NCBI GenBank assembly: GCA_949130485.1
Contig: OX422192.1
Span: forward strand, 5,216,085 to 5,280,084
Length of the DNA: 64,000 bases
Source of the DNA: Agelas oroides
Taxonomy: Eukaryota > Porifera > Demospongiae > Agelasida > Agelasidae
Direction of reading: 5' to 3'
Part shown: positions 17,218 to 29,100 of the stretch, in pieces
How positions within the stretch are numbered: the stretch's first letter is position 1
How the letters are laid out: every line of letters begins with the position of its first letter
Notes under the pieces: model-generated
Seen by the model: the letters and a program-made list of their open reading frames with translations, nothing else
Databases searched by the model: none
Told to the model about the DNA's origin: nothing
Program-made: the position numbers and the translations under genes

Positions 17218-20200
17218 AAGGCTTACCCGACAGTACAGCAAGGGACCCGTGAAGCTGAAGAGATGGGACAGCTAGTCCTTGCTAACCAGTTTGTTGCTGG
17301 ACTTCTTCCTGAGCTCAAAACTAAAGTGGCAGGAAGTGAGAGAAAACTAGAGCAGCTACTAACCAAGGCCCAATTCGAGGAAGCCAAGCTACGTGAATTA
17401 AACGTTGGTCGTGTGGATGGCACATCCACAACTCACCCAAAAAGTGCTAGAGAAGCATGGCGAAGGTCCCATGGACCACCATTACCCAGGGATAATCAAC
17501 ATCCAAGCCAGTCAAATTTCAGGGGTCCACCAGTCAGTAACCCTCAAAGAAGCTATGGTGAATCACCTAGGTGTTTCAACTGCAATGCAATTGGGCATAT
17601 TTCAAGGAACTGCCCCCGTCAGAGAAGACAAGAGGAAGCACGAGGGAGAAATCTACAACTTTATCCACCTAGAAGTGAAGCCCGTATAGCTGCAGTTGTT
17701 CCTGGAACACAGGCCTCAACCCTTGAAGTTCCACAGACAATGGTGACACAACATAGTGACACACAGCAGAATTCAGTGCTGGATTCAGCCTTGAATACGA
17801 TCACTGCCACAATGCATGGTCTTACCTCAACCGACCAGAAGCCAAGGCTAAAGTTGGGCCCCACACTGACCACAGAAGTGGAAATTGAAGGAGTTCCCGT
17901 CCAAGCATTGTTGGATACTGGTTCACCAGCAACAATTGTGTCCCTCAGCCTGATTCTAGAAGTGCTTGCCTCACAAAGGCCTAAGTCACAGAGCCCAACA
18001 GATTGGAGGGCAGAAGTTGAGAAGAGGCTAGAGCCATCCATGGTTGCCCTTCAGAATTATGGTGGTGACCAACTGCCTCTAATACGACAGATCCAAGTGA
18101 ATTTGTCTAAAGCTGGAAAACAAGCTGATGCAATAATTCAAGTTCAACATGGTGCACCTGTTCGCCTACTTCTTGGCACAGATGTATTACCCCAACTCGG
18201 TTTTGCTATGCTGGAGTCACATCCTAATGGAATGATTACTGACCTGCTCCTAGGTCAAAAGTGGCAGAATCAATCAATCCAGCCCAGAAGTGGCACACCA
18301 TCAGAGCAAGAGCAAGAAGAGGTTTTACCAAAAGAGCCTTCACTGTCATCAGCTGTGCCTGAGCCAGAATCATCTGACGGCACAACCCCCGCCGCCAACA
18401 ACCAGGCTATAATGCCTGAAGCCATGTCAGCAAGGCTAGATGAACCAGTGTATCAGCATGCAATTGTACGCCTTCTGCAAGCTGTTCGTTTGCCAGCCCG
18501 ACACAAAAAGCTGCTGAAAGCTAAAGTTGAAGGGTCTACTGATGGCCCCTGTGCCTTGTTTGAGCCAGAACGAGAATTGAGAGCAGAGTTGAGCATGCCT
18601 GAAGCCTTGGTCAAACCAGATGCAAGTTGCATTGTCACACTGGTGATGGAGAACTCCAGTTTGGAGCCTACCCGATTGAAGAAGGGGAGAATTTTGGGGC
18701 AATTGTACCCTGCAAGCATCCTGTCAGACCAGGATCCACAACCAGACACTACAGAACCCATGAAAGGAGATGGAGTCAAGCCCAGACTGGCTTACACCCA
18801 TTCATGCTCAGCGACACCTACTACTGAGAACCTCCCCACCTCAAGGCGAATACAGCGTCTACTTGAACTTCTTCACCTAGAGTCGAGTGTCCTCTCGACC
18901 CAAGAGATAAAATGCTTGCAAGACTTCCTCATCCAGCATGAAGATGTGTTTGCACTCGACAGCAGTGAACTGGGGAGCACTGACTTTGTGACTCATTCAA
19001 TTGATACTGGAGATCAACCACCCATTCGCCAGCCAGTACGACGAACACCATTTGCACTCAGAAGTAAAGTGGATGAAATGGTGAAGGAGATGATGGATCA
19101 AGGAGTAGTCCAACCTTCGCACAGTCCCTGGGCTAGTCCCATTGTTCTTGTGAAGAAGAAGGACGGTGGTACGCGTTTCTGTGTAGACTTCCGTCGCTTG
19201 AATGCGATCACCAAGCAGGATGTATTTCCTCTCCCACGCATCGATGATACCCTGGACTTACTATCATCTGCCAAGTATTTCACCACACTTGACCTTGCAT
19301 CAGGATATTGGCAAGTGAAGATGGCCCCTGAATCTCAAGAGAAAACTGCCTTTACCACCTACTCCGGACTCTATGAGTTCACCGTGATGCCATTTGGTCT
19401 TTGTAATGCACCAGCCACCTTTCAGCGCTTGATGGAGACCGTATTGGCTGGACTGGCACGCAGACATGTATGGTGTATATTGATGACATTTTAGTATTCA
19501 GCAAGACCTTTGAGGAACATCTCACCCACTTAGAGCAAGTTTTCAATCGCTTGAGACAAGCTGGTCTACGCCTGAAACTCAAGAAGTGCACATTCGCCCA
19601 ACCAAAAGTGGAGTACCTCGGTCATGTAGTGACTAGAGATGGAATTGAGGTGGATCCAAAGAAAGTGAAAGCAGTGAAAGGTTTCCCGCAGCCAAGCAAC
19701 CTCAAAACTCTTCGGTCCTTCCTAGGATTAGCATCCTACTACCGAAGATTTATTCAGAATTTCTCAAAAGAAGCTAGACCCCTCCATAGTCTTACCTGCA
19801 AGAATGCTCCATTTGTTTGGACTCCTACCTGCCAGCAAGCTTTTGACAAGCTGAAGCAGTTACTGATTAATGCACCAGTGCTGGCCTTCCCAAACTTTGA
19901 ACAGGACTTCATTTTAGAAACAGACGCATCTGGAGATGGATTGGGAGCTGTGCTTGCCCAGAAACATCAGGATGGTGGTATCATTCCAGTAGCCTTCGCA
20001 AGCCGTACTCTGCAACCACATGAGAAAAATTACGGGGCCACTGAACTGGAAGCTCTAGGAGTGGTATGGGCTGCCAAACATTTCAGACTCTATCTGTATG
20101 GCCACCACTGTGATCTTTATACAGATCATGAAGCTTTAAAATCTCTCCTGAACACCCCTCAGCCATCTGGCAAATTAGCTCGTTGGGGTATGGCAATTCA

Positions 20201-21817
20201 AGAACTTGATTTGTCAATTCATTATCGGTCTGGAAAGAAAAATTCCAATGCTGATGCTCTGTCTCGTTATCCCAATTCACCAGAAGTTCCTTCTTCACAT
20301 GCAGACCAACCCCTGGCTGTTGTGGCTGCTACTAATCCCTCCTGGTCTGAAGCAAAGGGCGGGGAGCCCACCTTACCCGAGCTTCAAAGAGAAGATCCTC
20401 AGTTGATGGCGATTATACACTACGTTCAAGATGGAATTCTCCCAGACAATGATAAGGAAGCCCGTGAATTGGCCCTGACCAAGTCTCAGTACGAGTTATT
20501 GGATGGAGTTTTATACTATGTTGAGAATGACAAGACGCTCAGGATTATACCTCCCACCACTCACCGGAAGAAGTTGTTTGATGAAGTACATTCAGGCCTG
20601 TTGAGTGGACACCTTCGAGAAGCAAAGATGCACGGACAACTTAGTCGCCATTATTGGTGGCCACAGATGCGAACAGACATTCGACAATGGTGTAAGGCTT
20701 GCATCACCTGTGCTTCACGTCGAATTGGTCGAACTGAGAGACCTCCAATGACTCCTATCCCAGTCTCTGGTCCGTTTGATCGAGTGGGAGTAGATGTAGT
20801 CCAGTTCCCAACTTCTTACAATGGCAACAAGTATGCAGTCGTATTTGTGGACTATCTCACTAAATGGCCAGAAGTTTTCGCAGTACCAGACCAGACTGCT
20901 GATACAATTGCCCACCTGCTAGTGGAACAAATTGTGTGTCGCCATGGTGTTCCAGCCGAACTTCTCTCAGACCGAGGAAGCGCTTTTCTATCCATACTGT
21001 TACAAGAAGTGTACCAGCTGCTTGGAACCCACAAAGTCTCTACCACTGCCTATCACCCTCAAACTGATGGGTTAGTCGAAAGGTTTAATCGGACTTTGAT
21101 CGACATGTTGGCCAAAACAGTTGAAAAGAATGGTCGTGATTGGGACCAACATCTGCCACATGTTCTATTTGCCTATCGAGCAAGTCCCCAAGAGTCGACC
21201 AAGGAATCACCTTTCTTTCTCTTGTATGGAAGAGATCCCCAACTGCCAACTGAAGCTGCACTGAATCATCCAAAAACAAAATACCAAGTTGACCTAGATG
21301 ACTACAAGCTGGAATTAACCGACAACCTGACTCAAGCCTGGAAGTTAGCCCAAGATCAGATCAAGAAAGCCCAAAAGCACCAGAAACTGTACTATGATCG
21401 TCATGCCAAGACACCAAGATTTTGTGTTGGAGACCGCGTCTTTGTTTATATGCCCTCTGCCAAGAAAGGGAAGGCACACAAATTTGCGAGACTTTTCATG
21501 GTCCTTTCCGTGTTATTGAGCTGACTGCAAACGATGCCAAAGTCTGTCCAGTGAATCGTCCTAAAGCTGATCCAATATTTGTTTCTTTGGATAGAGTTCG
21601 CTATTGCCCTGAAGAGATTTCACCAGAGGAGTCCTGGCCACATCGTTCTGTTCAACGAAAATCAAGGGAAAGTGATTTGAGTGTACTGACAAGTCCTGAG
21701 ATGTTAGAGGAAAGTGATGCTACTGCTACGCCAATTGCAGAACAAGTGGACACATCACCTTGGGATGGCCGACTTCGACCCAGACAGCAAAATCATGCGA
21801 GGACGCCCGATACTTAG
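17218..21817 (+). pseudogene. pol: Gag C-terminus + pol polyprotein, two frameshifts
   Basis: This continues in the gag frame. A CCHC zinc knuckle (CFNCNAIGHISRNC, 17572-17613) is followed by an aspartic protease with DTGS (17914-17925) and reverse transcriptase (VDFRRLN at about 19184; YIDD at about 19473). The first frame ends at 19494: a net loss of one base (or one plus a multiple of three) near 19460 moves the YIDD segment into the next frame. That frame (to 21524) carries RNase H (ETDASGDGLGAVL at about 19919), the integrase HHCC zinc region (about 20590-20715) and the DDE core (to about 21090). A second shift near 21480-21510 puts the C-terminal GPF-like module in a third frame, which stops at 21817. 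The products would copy RNA to DNA and integrate it. The breaks make the copy inactive unless recoding occurs. Confidence 0.9.
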
Positions 21818-21827
21818 GGCGGGGACA
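21813..21827 (+). promoter_or_regulatory. Polypurine tract
   Basis: The purine-rich TTAGGGCGGGGACA lies immediately before the 3' LTR, where plus-strand DNA synthesis would be primed. It is short and contains one C. Confidence 0.6.
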
Positions 21828-23072
21828 TGTGACAGTCAGTGTTAATAATAGTGCTAATGTGATGACACTTAGAACATTTGTCGTAAATAGGTGTAATTCT
21901 TTAGCATTTCATGTGTTAGGACTATATGGGCCGTTTTATAGGAAAAGGGCCCTTAGGGTGAAATTTATGAATATTCAGTAGCTCTAAATATGTGAAATAC
22001 GAAATTTTAGACAAAACTGGGATTATTGCAATTTTGAGTTGCCACAATCCGGAGGTTAAACATATGTATACTCCCATGTTAGAAAGCGCTCACTAAGTGG
22101 GAAATATCCATATGGCATGTGGAATGCAGCTGTATTTCTGATAAGTTGCCTAGCTATAACTGTAGAACATTTAGTAGTGTCACCACTTTACATGTTTTAT
22201 ACAGCTGCTATGAGCTATAGCTACTACTGGCGATGACATAAGCATTCTAGCATGTGAAGATGAAGCACTCTTAGCTGCATTCACTGAATAGGATGAGGAA
22301 TATTCTATGGGTTTACTTTGGAGGTCCCAGGAACACTTACCGTCATGGCAGAAGTTCTGATGTGGACATTGGGAGTGAAGATTAATTGGATCTTGGCACT
22401 GTGATTGCTAGAGGTGTTTTAAATGAGGGTGACCAGCCAAATGTTCTTATGCCTAATTTTGACAATGCAAGGAAACTAGCGTAAAAAGAGCTAGAAAGTG
22501 AGTATGTTTGCTCAAACAGTTGTTATAGTCAATTTCCTGAGGAGTAAATGTACTCAATTCAATTGCAAATGACTGAGCTAGGAGAACCAGAACATGGTAT
22601 GCACACACGTCCACATCCAGCATCAAACATTTGTCAAACTTTAAACTGTTATTTCTCAAAGTTGTCTTTTGTACATGAGTTGGTTTTAAGAAATATAACT
22701 TGGCAATGATAAGTTATTTCAACAAGCATTCTTTGCCAGGAAAGTGTTAAATACTAAAGTATAATTTGGTGCATAAACATGCACATTTCCAGAAATCACC
22801 CCAAAGACCCATTTCCTATCAAATGGCCCATATTTGGCTATCTGTTCAGTTGTGTTGTTTTGTAGAAATGTTAGTAGGTGTCAAGTCTAGTTTAGTATAA
22901 AAAGACTCTGTATTACCAGTGTGTAGCTCTCCCAGTGTGTAGCTCTCCCAGTGTGTATTTTCCAGTGTGTATGGCTAGTGTGTATTCTGTGTGCTCTCTC
23001 ATCTCATGATATGAGCCAGTCAATTGAGATAAAGATTGCGTTTACATAAACAAGTAACCAGCGAGTGTTACA
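21828..23072 (+). repeat. 3' LTR, split by a MITE
   Basis: The left part (21828-21927) and right part (22834-23072) together give 339 bp, against 323 bp for the 5' LTR. The extra 16 bp is one more copy of the AGCTCTCCCAGTGTGT module (about 22924-22955). The bases ATAT are duplicated on either side of the inserted element. Confidence 0.93.
21928..22829. mobile_element. 902-bp MITE with GGGCC ends and 4-bp ATAT duplication
   Basis: It starts GGGCCGTTTTATAGGAAAAG and its other end, reverse-complemented, starts GGGCCATTTGATAGGAAATG, so the terminal inverted repeats are about 22 bp with three mismatches. The flanking ATAT (21924-21927 and 22830-22833) is present once at the same place in the intact 5' LTR, which fixes both ends exactly. 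No open frame of note lies inside. A 4-bp duplication with these ends does not clearly match piggyBac, hAT or Tc1; Sola, Chapaev or Academ-like groups are possible but unproven. Confidence 0.92.
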
Positions 23073-25578
23073 AAAGATCGAGAAACCCGTTTTCACCACT
23101 GTGGGGGTCTTGTTAGCCCCGTACCGACCTGTTTAACGGGCAGGAGTGATCGAGAAAGCAGGTTTCACCACTGAGGAGGTCTTGCGAAGCTCGTGTAGGC
23201 CTGTTTAAGTGGCAGTAAAGATCGGGAAAGCCGTTTTCACCTCTGTGGAGGTCTTGTGAAGCTCGTTAAGGCCGGTTTAAGTGCCAAGAATGATCCAGAA
23301 AGCCGTTTTCACAACTGTGGAGGTCTTGTGAAGCTCGTGTAGGCCTGCTTAAGTGCCAGGAAAGATCGAGAAAGCAGTTTTCACCACAGAGGAGGTTCTC
23401 TGAAGCTCGTGCAGGCCAGCTTAGGTGTCAAGAAAGTTCGAGAAAGCACTTTTCACCACTGTGGAGGTCCTGTGAAGCTCGTGCTGGTCTATTTAAGTGG
23501 CAGTAAAGATCGGGAAAGCCGTTTTCACCTCTGTGGAGTTCTTGTGAAGCTCGTGAAGGCCTGTTTAAGTGCCAAGAATGATCCAGAAAGCCGTTTTCAC
23601 CTCTGTGGAGGTCTTGTGAAGCTCGTGTAGGCCTGCTTAAGTGCCAGGAATGATCGAGAAAAATCCGTTTTCACCACTGTGGGGGTCTTGTTAGGCCCGT
23701 GCCGGCCTGTTTAACTGGCAGGAATGATCGAGAAAGCACTTTTCACCACATTGGAGGTCCTGTGAAGTTGGCGCAGGGCTGTTTGAGAGCCAGGAAAGAT
23801 CGCGAAAGCCGTTTTCACCACAGTGGAGGTTTTGTGAAGCTTGTGCAGGTCTGTTTAAGTGACTGGAAAGATCGAGAAAGCCGTTTTCACCTCTGTGGAG
23901 GTCTTCTCAAGCTCGTGTAGGCCTGTTTAAGTGCCAGGGATGATTGAGAAAGCAGGTTTCACCACTGAGGAGGTTCTCTGAACCTCGTGTAGGCCTGTTT
24001 AGGTGTCACGAAAGTTCGAGAAAGCACTTTTCACCACTGAGGAGGTCCTGTGAAGCTGGTGCAGGCCTGTTTAAGTTTCAGGAAAGGTCGAGAAAATCGT
24101 TTTCACCACTGTGGAGGTCTTGTGAAGCTAGTGTACGCCGGCTTAAGTGCCAGGAAGGATCGAGAAAGCCGTTTTCACCACTGTGGAGGTCTTGTGAAGC
24201 TCGTGTAGGGCTGCTTAAGTGCCAGGAAGGATCGAGAACCCCGTTTTCAACATTGTGGGGGTCTTGTTAGGACCGTTGCGGCCTGTTTAACTGGCTGGAA
24301 TGATCGAGAAAGCAGTTTTCACCACTGAGGAGGTTCTCTGAAGCTCGTGAAGGCCTGTTTAGGTGTCAAGAAAGTTCGAGAAAAAACGCTTTTCACCACT
24401 GTGGAGGTCCAGTGAAGCTGGTGCAGGGCTGTTTAAGTGCCAGGAAAGATCGAGAAAGCCGTTTTCACTTCTGTGGAGGTCTTGTGAAGCTCGTGAAGGC
24501 CTGTTTAAGTGCCAGCGATGATCGAGAAAGCCGTTTTCACCACGGTGTAGGTCTTCTGAAGCTCGTGTAGGCCTGCTTAAGTGCCCGGAGTGATTGAGAA
24601 AGCCGTTTTCACCACTGTGGAGGTCTTGTGGAGCTCGTTTAGGCCTGCTTAAGTACCACGAAAGATCGAGAAAGCTGCACCAGCTTCACAGGACCTCCAC
24701 AGTGGACTGTTTAAGTGACGGGAATGATCTACAAATCAGTTTTCTCCACTGTGGGGGGACTGTGATGCTCGTGCAGGCCTGTTTAAGTGGTAGGAATGAT
24801 CGAGAAAGCCGTTTTCACCACTGTGGGGGTCTTGTTAGGCCCGTGCCGACCTGTTTAATTGGCAGGAAAGATCGAGAAAGTACTTTAAACCACTGTGGAG
24901 TTACTGTGAAGCTCGTGCAGGCCCGTTTAAGTAGCAGGAAAGATCGAGAAAGCAGTTTTCACCACATTGAAGGTCCTGTGAAACTGGTGCCGGGCTGTTT
25001 AAGTGCCAGGAAAGATCGCGAAAGCCGTTTTCTCCACAGTGGAGGTCTTGTGAAGCTCGTGCAGATCTGCTTAAGTGCCAGGAAAGATCGAGAAAGCCGT
25101 TTTCACCACTGTGGAGGTCTTGTGAAGCTAGTGTACGCCTGCTTAAGTGCCAGGAATGATCGAGAAAGCCGTTTTATCCACTGTGGAGGTCTTGTTAAGC
25201 TCGTGTAGGGCTGCTTAAGTGCCAGGGAAGGATCGAGAAAGCCGTTTTCAACATTGTGGGGGTCTTGTTAGGCCCGTGCCGGCCTGTTTAACTGGCAGGA
25301 ATGATCGAGAAAGCAGATTTCACCACGGAGGAGGTTCTCTGAAGCTCGTGCAGGCTTGTTTCGATGTCAAGAAAGTTCGAGAAAGCACTTTTCACTCCTG
25401 TGGAGGTCCTGTGAAGCTGGTGCAAGGCTGTTTAAGTGCCATGAAAGATCGAGAAAGCACTTCTGTGGAGGTCATGTGAAGCTCGTGAAGCCCTGTTTAA
25501 GTGGCAGTAAAGATCGAGAAAGTCGTTTTCACCTCTGTGGAGGTCTTGTGAAGCTCGTGTAGGCCTGCTTAAGTGCCA
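23073..25578 (+). repeat. 72-bp satellite, block 2
   Basis: Same family and orientation as block 1, resuming as AAAGATCGAG directly after the LTR, nearly in phase with the block-1 end (GTGCCAGGA). Variant classes are interspersed: the common CCGTTTTCACCACTGT type, an ACTTTTCACCACATTGG type and a GCAGGTTTCACCACTGAGG type with AGGTGTCAAGAAAGTTCGAG. Confidence 0.95.
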
Positions 25579-26132
25579 CACCTGGTCAGCCACCCCACGC
25601 TTATTCATGTTCCTTTTCTCCAAAGGATATCCAGACATTGATGATCTCCCAGTAGATCGAGTTGACATACAGGGTCTGACCCAGTTGGAGGTGTGGCAGG
25701 ACAGATGCGCAACTCCTTCGGCAGCAAGACGACTTCTTTGACTCTTCAATGTTAAGAAAGGTCTCTGTACCTTTCCTTTGCCGCTTCACGCAATTCATTC
25801 AGGTTATTGGCATTTTTTATTGCCTTTCAAACTCCAAGCTGCCTTCTTTTCGCATCATGCCAACACACTGGAGGCCCAAGTTGATCACGGTCATAATTCT
25901 CTCAACTGGGTTCCTCCAGGAATGGTTTGGAGCAGTTCTTCCAACCACAAGAATGACTACCTTTATCTCAATATCGTTCGGTTGGTGACAGTGTTTGTTG
26001 TTAGTAGAAAGAAGGTGGTTGTTCCCATCAGTCACACCTCTACCAGGGCTGTTCCTATCAACACATCGCCAGTATGTTTGTCCCATAAAGCTACCATGGG
26101 TTGTTTGATCTTTTCTGAGTGGTGGATATAAA
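25579..26132. other. 554-bp non-satellite island in the array
   Basis: Satellite stops after GTGCCA (25578) and resumes with GAAAGATCGAG (26133), only a couple of bases missing, so foreign DNA was inserted into one unit. I see no terminal inverted repeat or clear target duplication. The right part encodes a transposase-like piece on the minus strand (separate entry). The left part (25579-25740) is open on both strands (plus reads FMFLFSKGYPDIDDLPVDRV) with no recognised domain. Confidence 0.8.
25749..26130 (-). pseudogene. Decayed transposase-like / uncharacterised mobile-element protein fragment
   Basis: The minus strand reads APNHSWRNPVERIMTVINLG and LQCVGMMRKEGSLEFERQ, then a stop at 25817. 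Directly after, in another frame, comes NANNLNELREAAKERYRDLS and a stop. A motif of the form RNPxERxM..(L/I)NLGLQ is, to my recollection, common in uncharacterised transposon-encoded proteins of invertebrates. The upstream part (26000-26130) is open but unremarkable. The frame change and the loss of both ends show a dead fragment. Family assignment is tentative. Confidence 0.4.
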
Positions 26133-29100
26133 GAAAGATCGAGAAAGCCGTTTTCACCACTGTGGGGGTCTTGTTGGGCCCGTGCCGGCCTGTTTAACTG
26201 GCAGGAAAGATCGAGAATGCACTTTTCACCACATTGGAGGTCCTGTGTAGTCGGTGCAGGGCTGTTTGATAGCAAGGAAAGATCGCGAAAGCCGTTTTCA
26301 CCACAGTGGAGGTTTTGTGAAGCTCGTTCAGGTCTGTTTAAGTGCCTGGAAAGATCGAGAAAGCCGTTTTCACCTCTGTGGAGGTCTTGTGAAGTTCGTG
26401 TAGGCCTGTTTAAGTGCCAGGGATGATTGAGAAAGCAGGTTTCACCACTGAGGAGGTTCTCTGAAACTCGTGTAGGCCTGTTTAGGTGTCAAGAAAGTTC
26501 GAGAAAGCACTTTTCACCACTGAGGAGGTCCTGTGAAGCTGGTGCAGGGCTGTTTAAGTTTCAAGAAAGGTCGAGAAAGCCGTTTTCACCACTGTGGAGG
26601 TCTTGTGAAGCTAGTGTACGCCTGCTTAAGTGCCGGGAAGGATCGAGAAAGCAGGTTTCACCACTGAGGAGGTTCTCTGAAGCTCGTGCAGGCCCCTTTA
26701 GGTGTCAAGAAAGTTCGAGAAAAAACACTTTTCACCACTGTGGAGGTCCAGTGAAGCTGGTGCAGGGCTGTTTAAGTGCCAGGAAAGATCGAGAAAGCCG
26801 TTTTCACTTCTGTGGAGGTCTTGTGAAGCTCGTGAAGGCCTGCTTAAGTGCCCGGAGTGATCCAGAAAGCCGTTTTCACCACTGTGGAAGTCTTGTGGAG
26901 CTCGTGTAGGCCTGCTTAAGTACCACGAAAGATCGAGAAAGCCGTTTTCACCACTGTGGGGGTCTTGTTAGGCCCGTGCCGTCCTGTTTAACTCGTAGGA
27001 ATGATCGAGAAAGCACTTTTTCCCACTGTGGAGTTACTGTGAAGCTCGTACACGCCTGTTTAAGTGGCAGGAAAGATCGAGAAAGCAGTTTTCACCACAT
27101 TGGAGGTCCTGTGAAGTTGGTGCAGGGCTGTTTGAGAGCCAGGAAAGATCGCGAAAGCTGTTTTCACCACAGTGGAGGTTTTGTGAAGCTCGTGCAGGTC
27201 TGTTTAAATGACTGGAAAGATCGAGAAAGCCGCTTTCACCTCTGTGGAGGTCTTGTCAAGCTCGTGTAGACCTGTTTGAGTGCCAGGGATGATTGAAAAA
27301 GCAGGTTTCACCACTGTGGAGGTCTTGTGATGCTCGTGTAGGGCTGCTTAAGTGCCCGGAGTGATCGAGAAAGCAGTTTTCAACATTGTCGGGGTCTTGT
27401 TAGGCCCGTTGCGGCCTGTTTAACTGGCTGGAATGATCGAGAAAGTAGGTTTCACCACTGAGGAGGTTCTCTGAAGCTCGTGCAGGCCTGTTGAGGTGTC
27501 AAGAAAGTACGAGAAAAAACACTTTTCACAACTGTGGAGGTCCAGTGAAGCTGGTGCTGGACTGTTTAAGTGCCAGGAAAGATCGAGAAAGCCGTTTTCA
27601 CCACTGTGGAGGTCTTGTGAAGCTCGTGTAAGCCTGCTTAAGTGCCAGGAAGGATCGAGAAAGCCGTTTTCACCACTGTGTGGGTCTTGTTAGGCCCGTG
27701 CCGGCCTGTTTAACTGGCAGGAATGATCGAGAAAGCAGGTTTCACCACAGAGGAGGTTCTCTGAAGCTCGTGCAGGCCAGTTTAGGTGTCAAGAATGTGC
27801 GAGAAAGCACTTTACACCTCTGTGGAGGTCCCGTGAAGCTCGTGCAGGTCTGTTTAAGTGGCAGTAAAGATCGAGAAAGCCGTTTTCACCTCTGTGGTGG
27901 TCTTGTGAAGCTCGTGAAGGCCTGTTTAAGTGCCAAGAATGATCCAGAAAGCCGTTTTCACAACTGTGGAGGTCTTGTTAAGCTCGTGTAGACCAGCTTA
28001 AGTGCCAGGAAAGATCGAGAAAGCCGTTTTCTCCACTGTGGAGGTCTTGTTAAGCTCGTGTAGGGCTGCTTAAGTGCCAGGAAGCATCGAGAAAGCCGTT
28101 TTCACTTCTGTGGAGGTCTTGTTAAGCTCGTGAAGGCCTGTTTAAGCTCCAGCAATGATCGAGAAAGCCGTTTTCACCACAGTGTAGGTCTTGTGAAGCT
28201 CGTGTAGGCCAGCTTAAGTACCTGGAATGATCGAGAAAGCCGTTTTCACAACTGTGGGATCTTGTTAGGCCCGTGCCGGCCGGTTTAACTGGCAGGAAAG
28301 ATCGAGAAAGCACTTTTCACCACATTGGACGTCCTGTGAAGCTAGTGCAGGGCTGTTTAAGAGCAAGGAAAGATTGAGAAAGCCGTTTTCACCTCTGTGG
28401 AAGTCTTGTGAAGCTCGTGAAGGCCTGTTTAGATGCCAGGACTGATCGAGAAAGCAGCTTTCACCACTGAGGAGGTCCTCTGAAGCTCGTGCAGTCCTGT
28501 TTAAGTGGCAGGAAAATATCGAGAAAGCACTTTTCACCACTGAGGAGGTCCTGTGAAGCTGGTGCAGGGCTGTTTAAGTACCAGAATGATCAAGAAAGCC
28601 GTTTTCACCACTTGTGAAGCTCGTGTAGGCCTGCTTAAGTGCCAGGAAAGATCGATAAAGCCGTTTTCACCACTGTGGGGGTCTTGTTAGGCCCGTGCCG
28701 GCCTGGTTAACTGGCAGGAAAGATCGAGAAAGCTGCACCAGCTTCACAGGACCTCCACAGTGGACTGTTTAAGTGACGGGAAAGATCTACAAATCAGTTT
28801 CCTCCACTGTGGGGGGACTGTGATGCTCGTTCAGGCCTGTTTAAGTGGTAGGAAAGATCGCACAAAGCAGTTTTCTTCACTGTGAAGGTCCAGTGAAGCT
28901 CATGCAGGTCTTTTTATGTGCCAGGAATGATCGAGAAAGCCGTTTTCACCACTGTAGCGGTCTTGTGAAGCTCGTGCAGGACTGTTTAAGTGCCAGGAAA
29001 GATCGAGAAATCCGTTTTCACTTCTGTGGAGGTCTTGTGAAGCTCGTGTAGGCCTGCTTAAGTGCCCGGAGTGATCCAGAAAACCGTTTTCACCACTGTG

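Larger units (their letters stand above)
15703..23072 (+). mobile_element. Ty3/gypsy LTR retrotransposon, defective
   Basis: The element has two LTRs (15703-16025 and 21828-23072, the latter split by a MITE), a tRNA-Pro type primer site, gag and pol in the order protease, reverse transcriptase, RNase H, integrase, and a purine tract before the 3' LTR. The domain order and integrase with a GPF-like C-terminal module place it in Ty3/gypsy. No envelope frame is seen. It is inserted in the satellite. The 5-bp flanks (GACAG left, AAAGA right) do not match, so the usual target duplication is absent. One nonsense codon and two frameshifts make this copy non-autonomous. Without the MITE and its target duplication it is about 6.46 kb. 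Confidence 0.95.

Noticed and set aside
21928-22829. Treating the split 3' LTR as a longer, different LTR
   Set aside because: The 5' LTR gives the uninterrupted sequence, with ATAT present once, so the extra 902 bp plus 4 bp is a later insertion.
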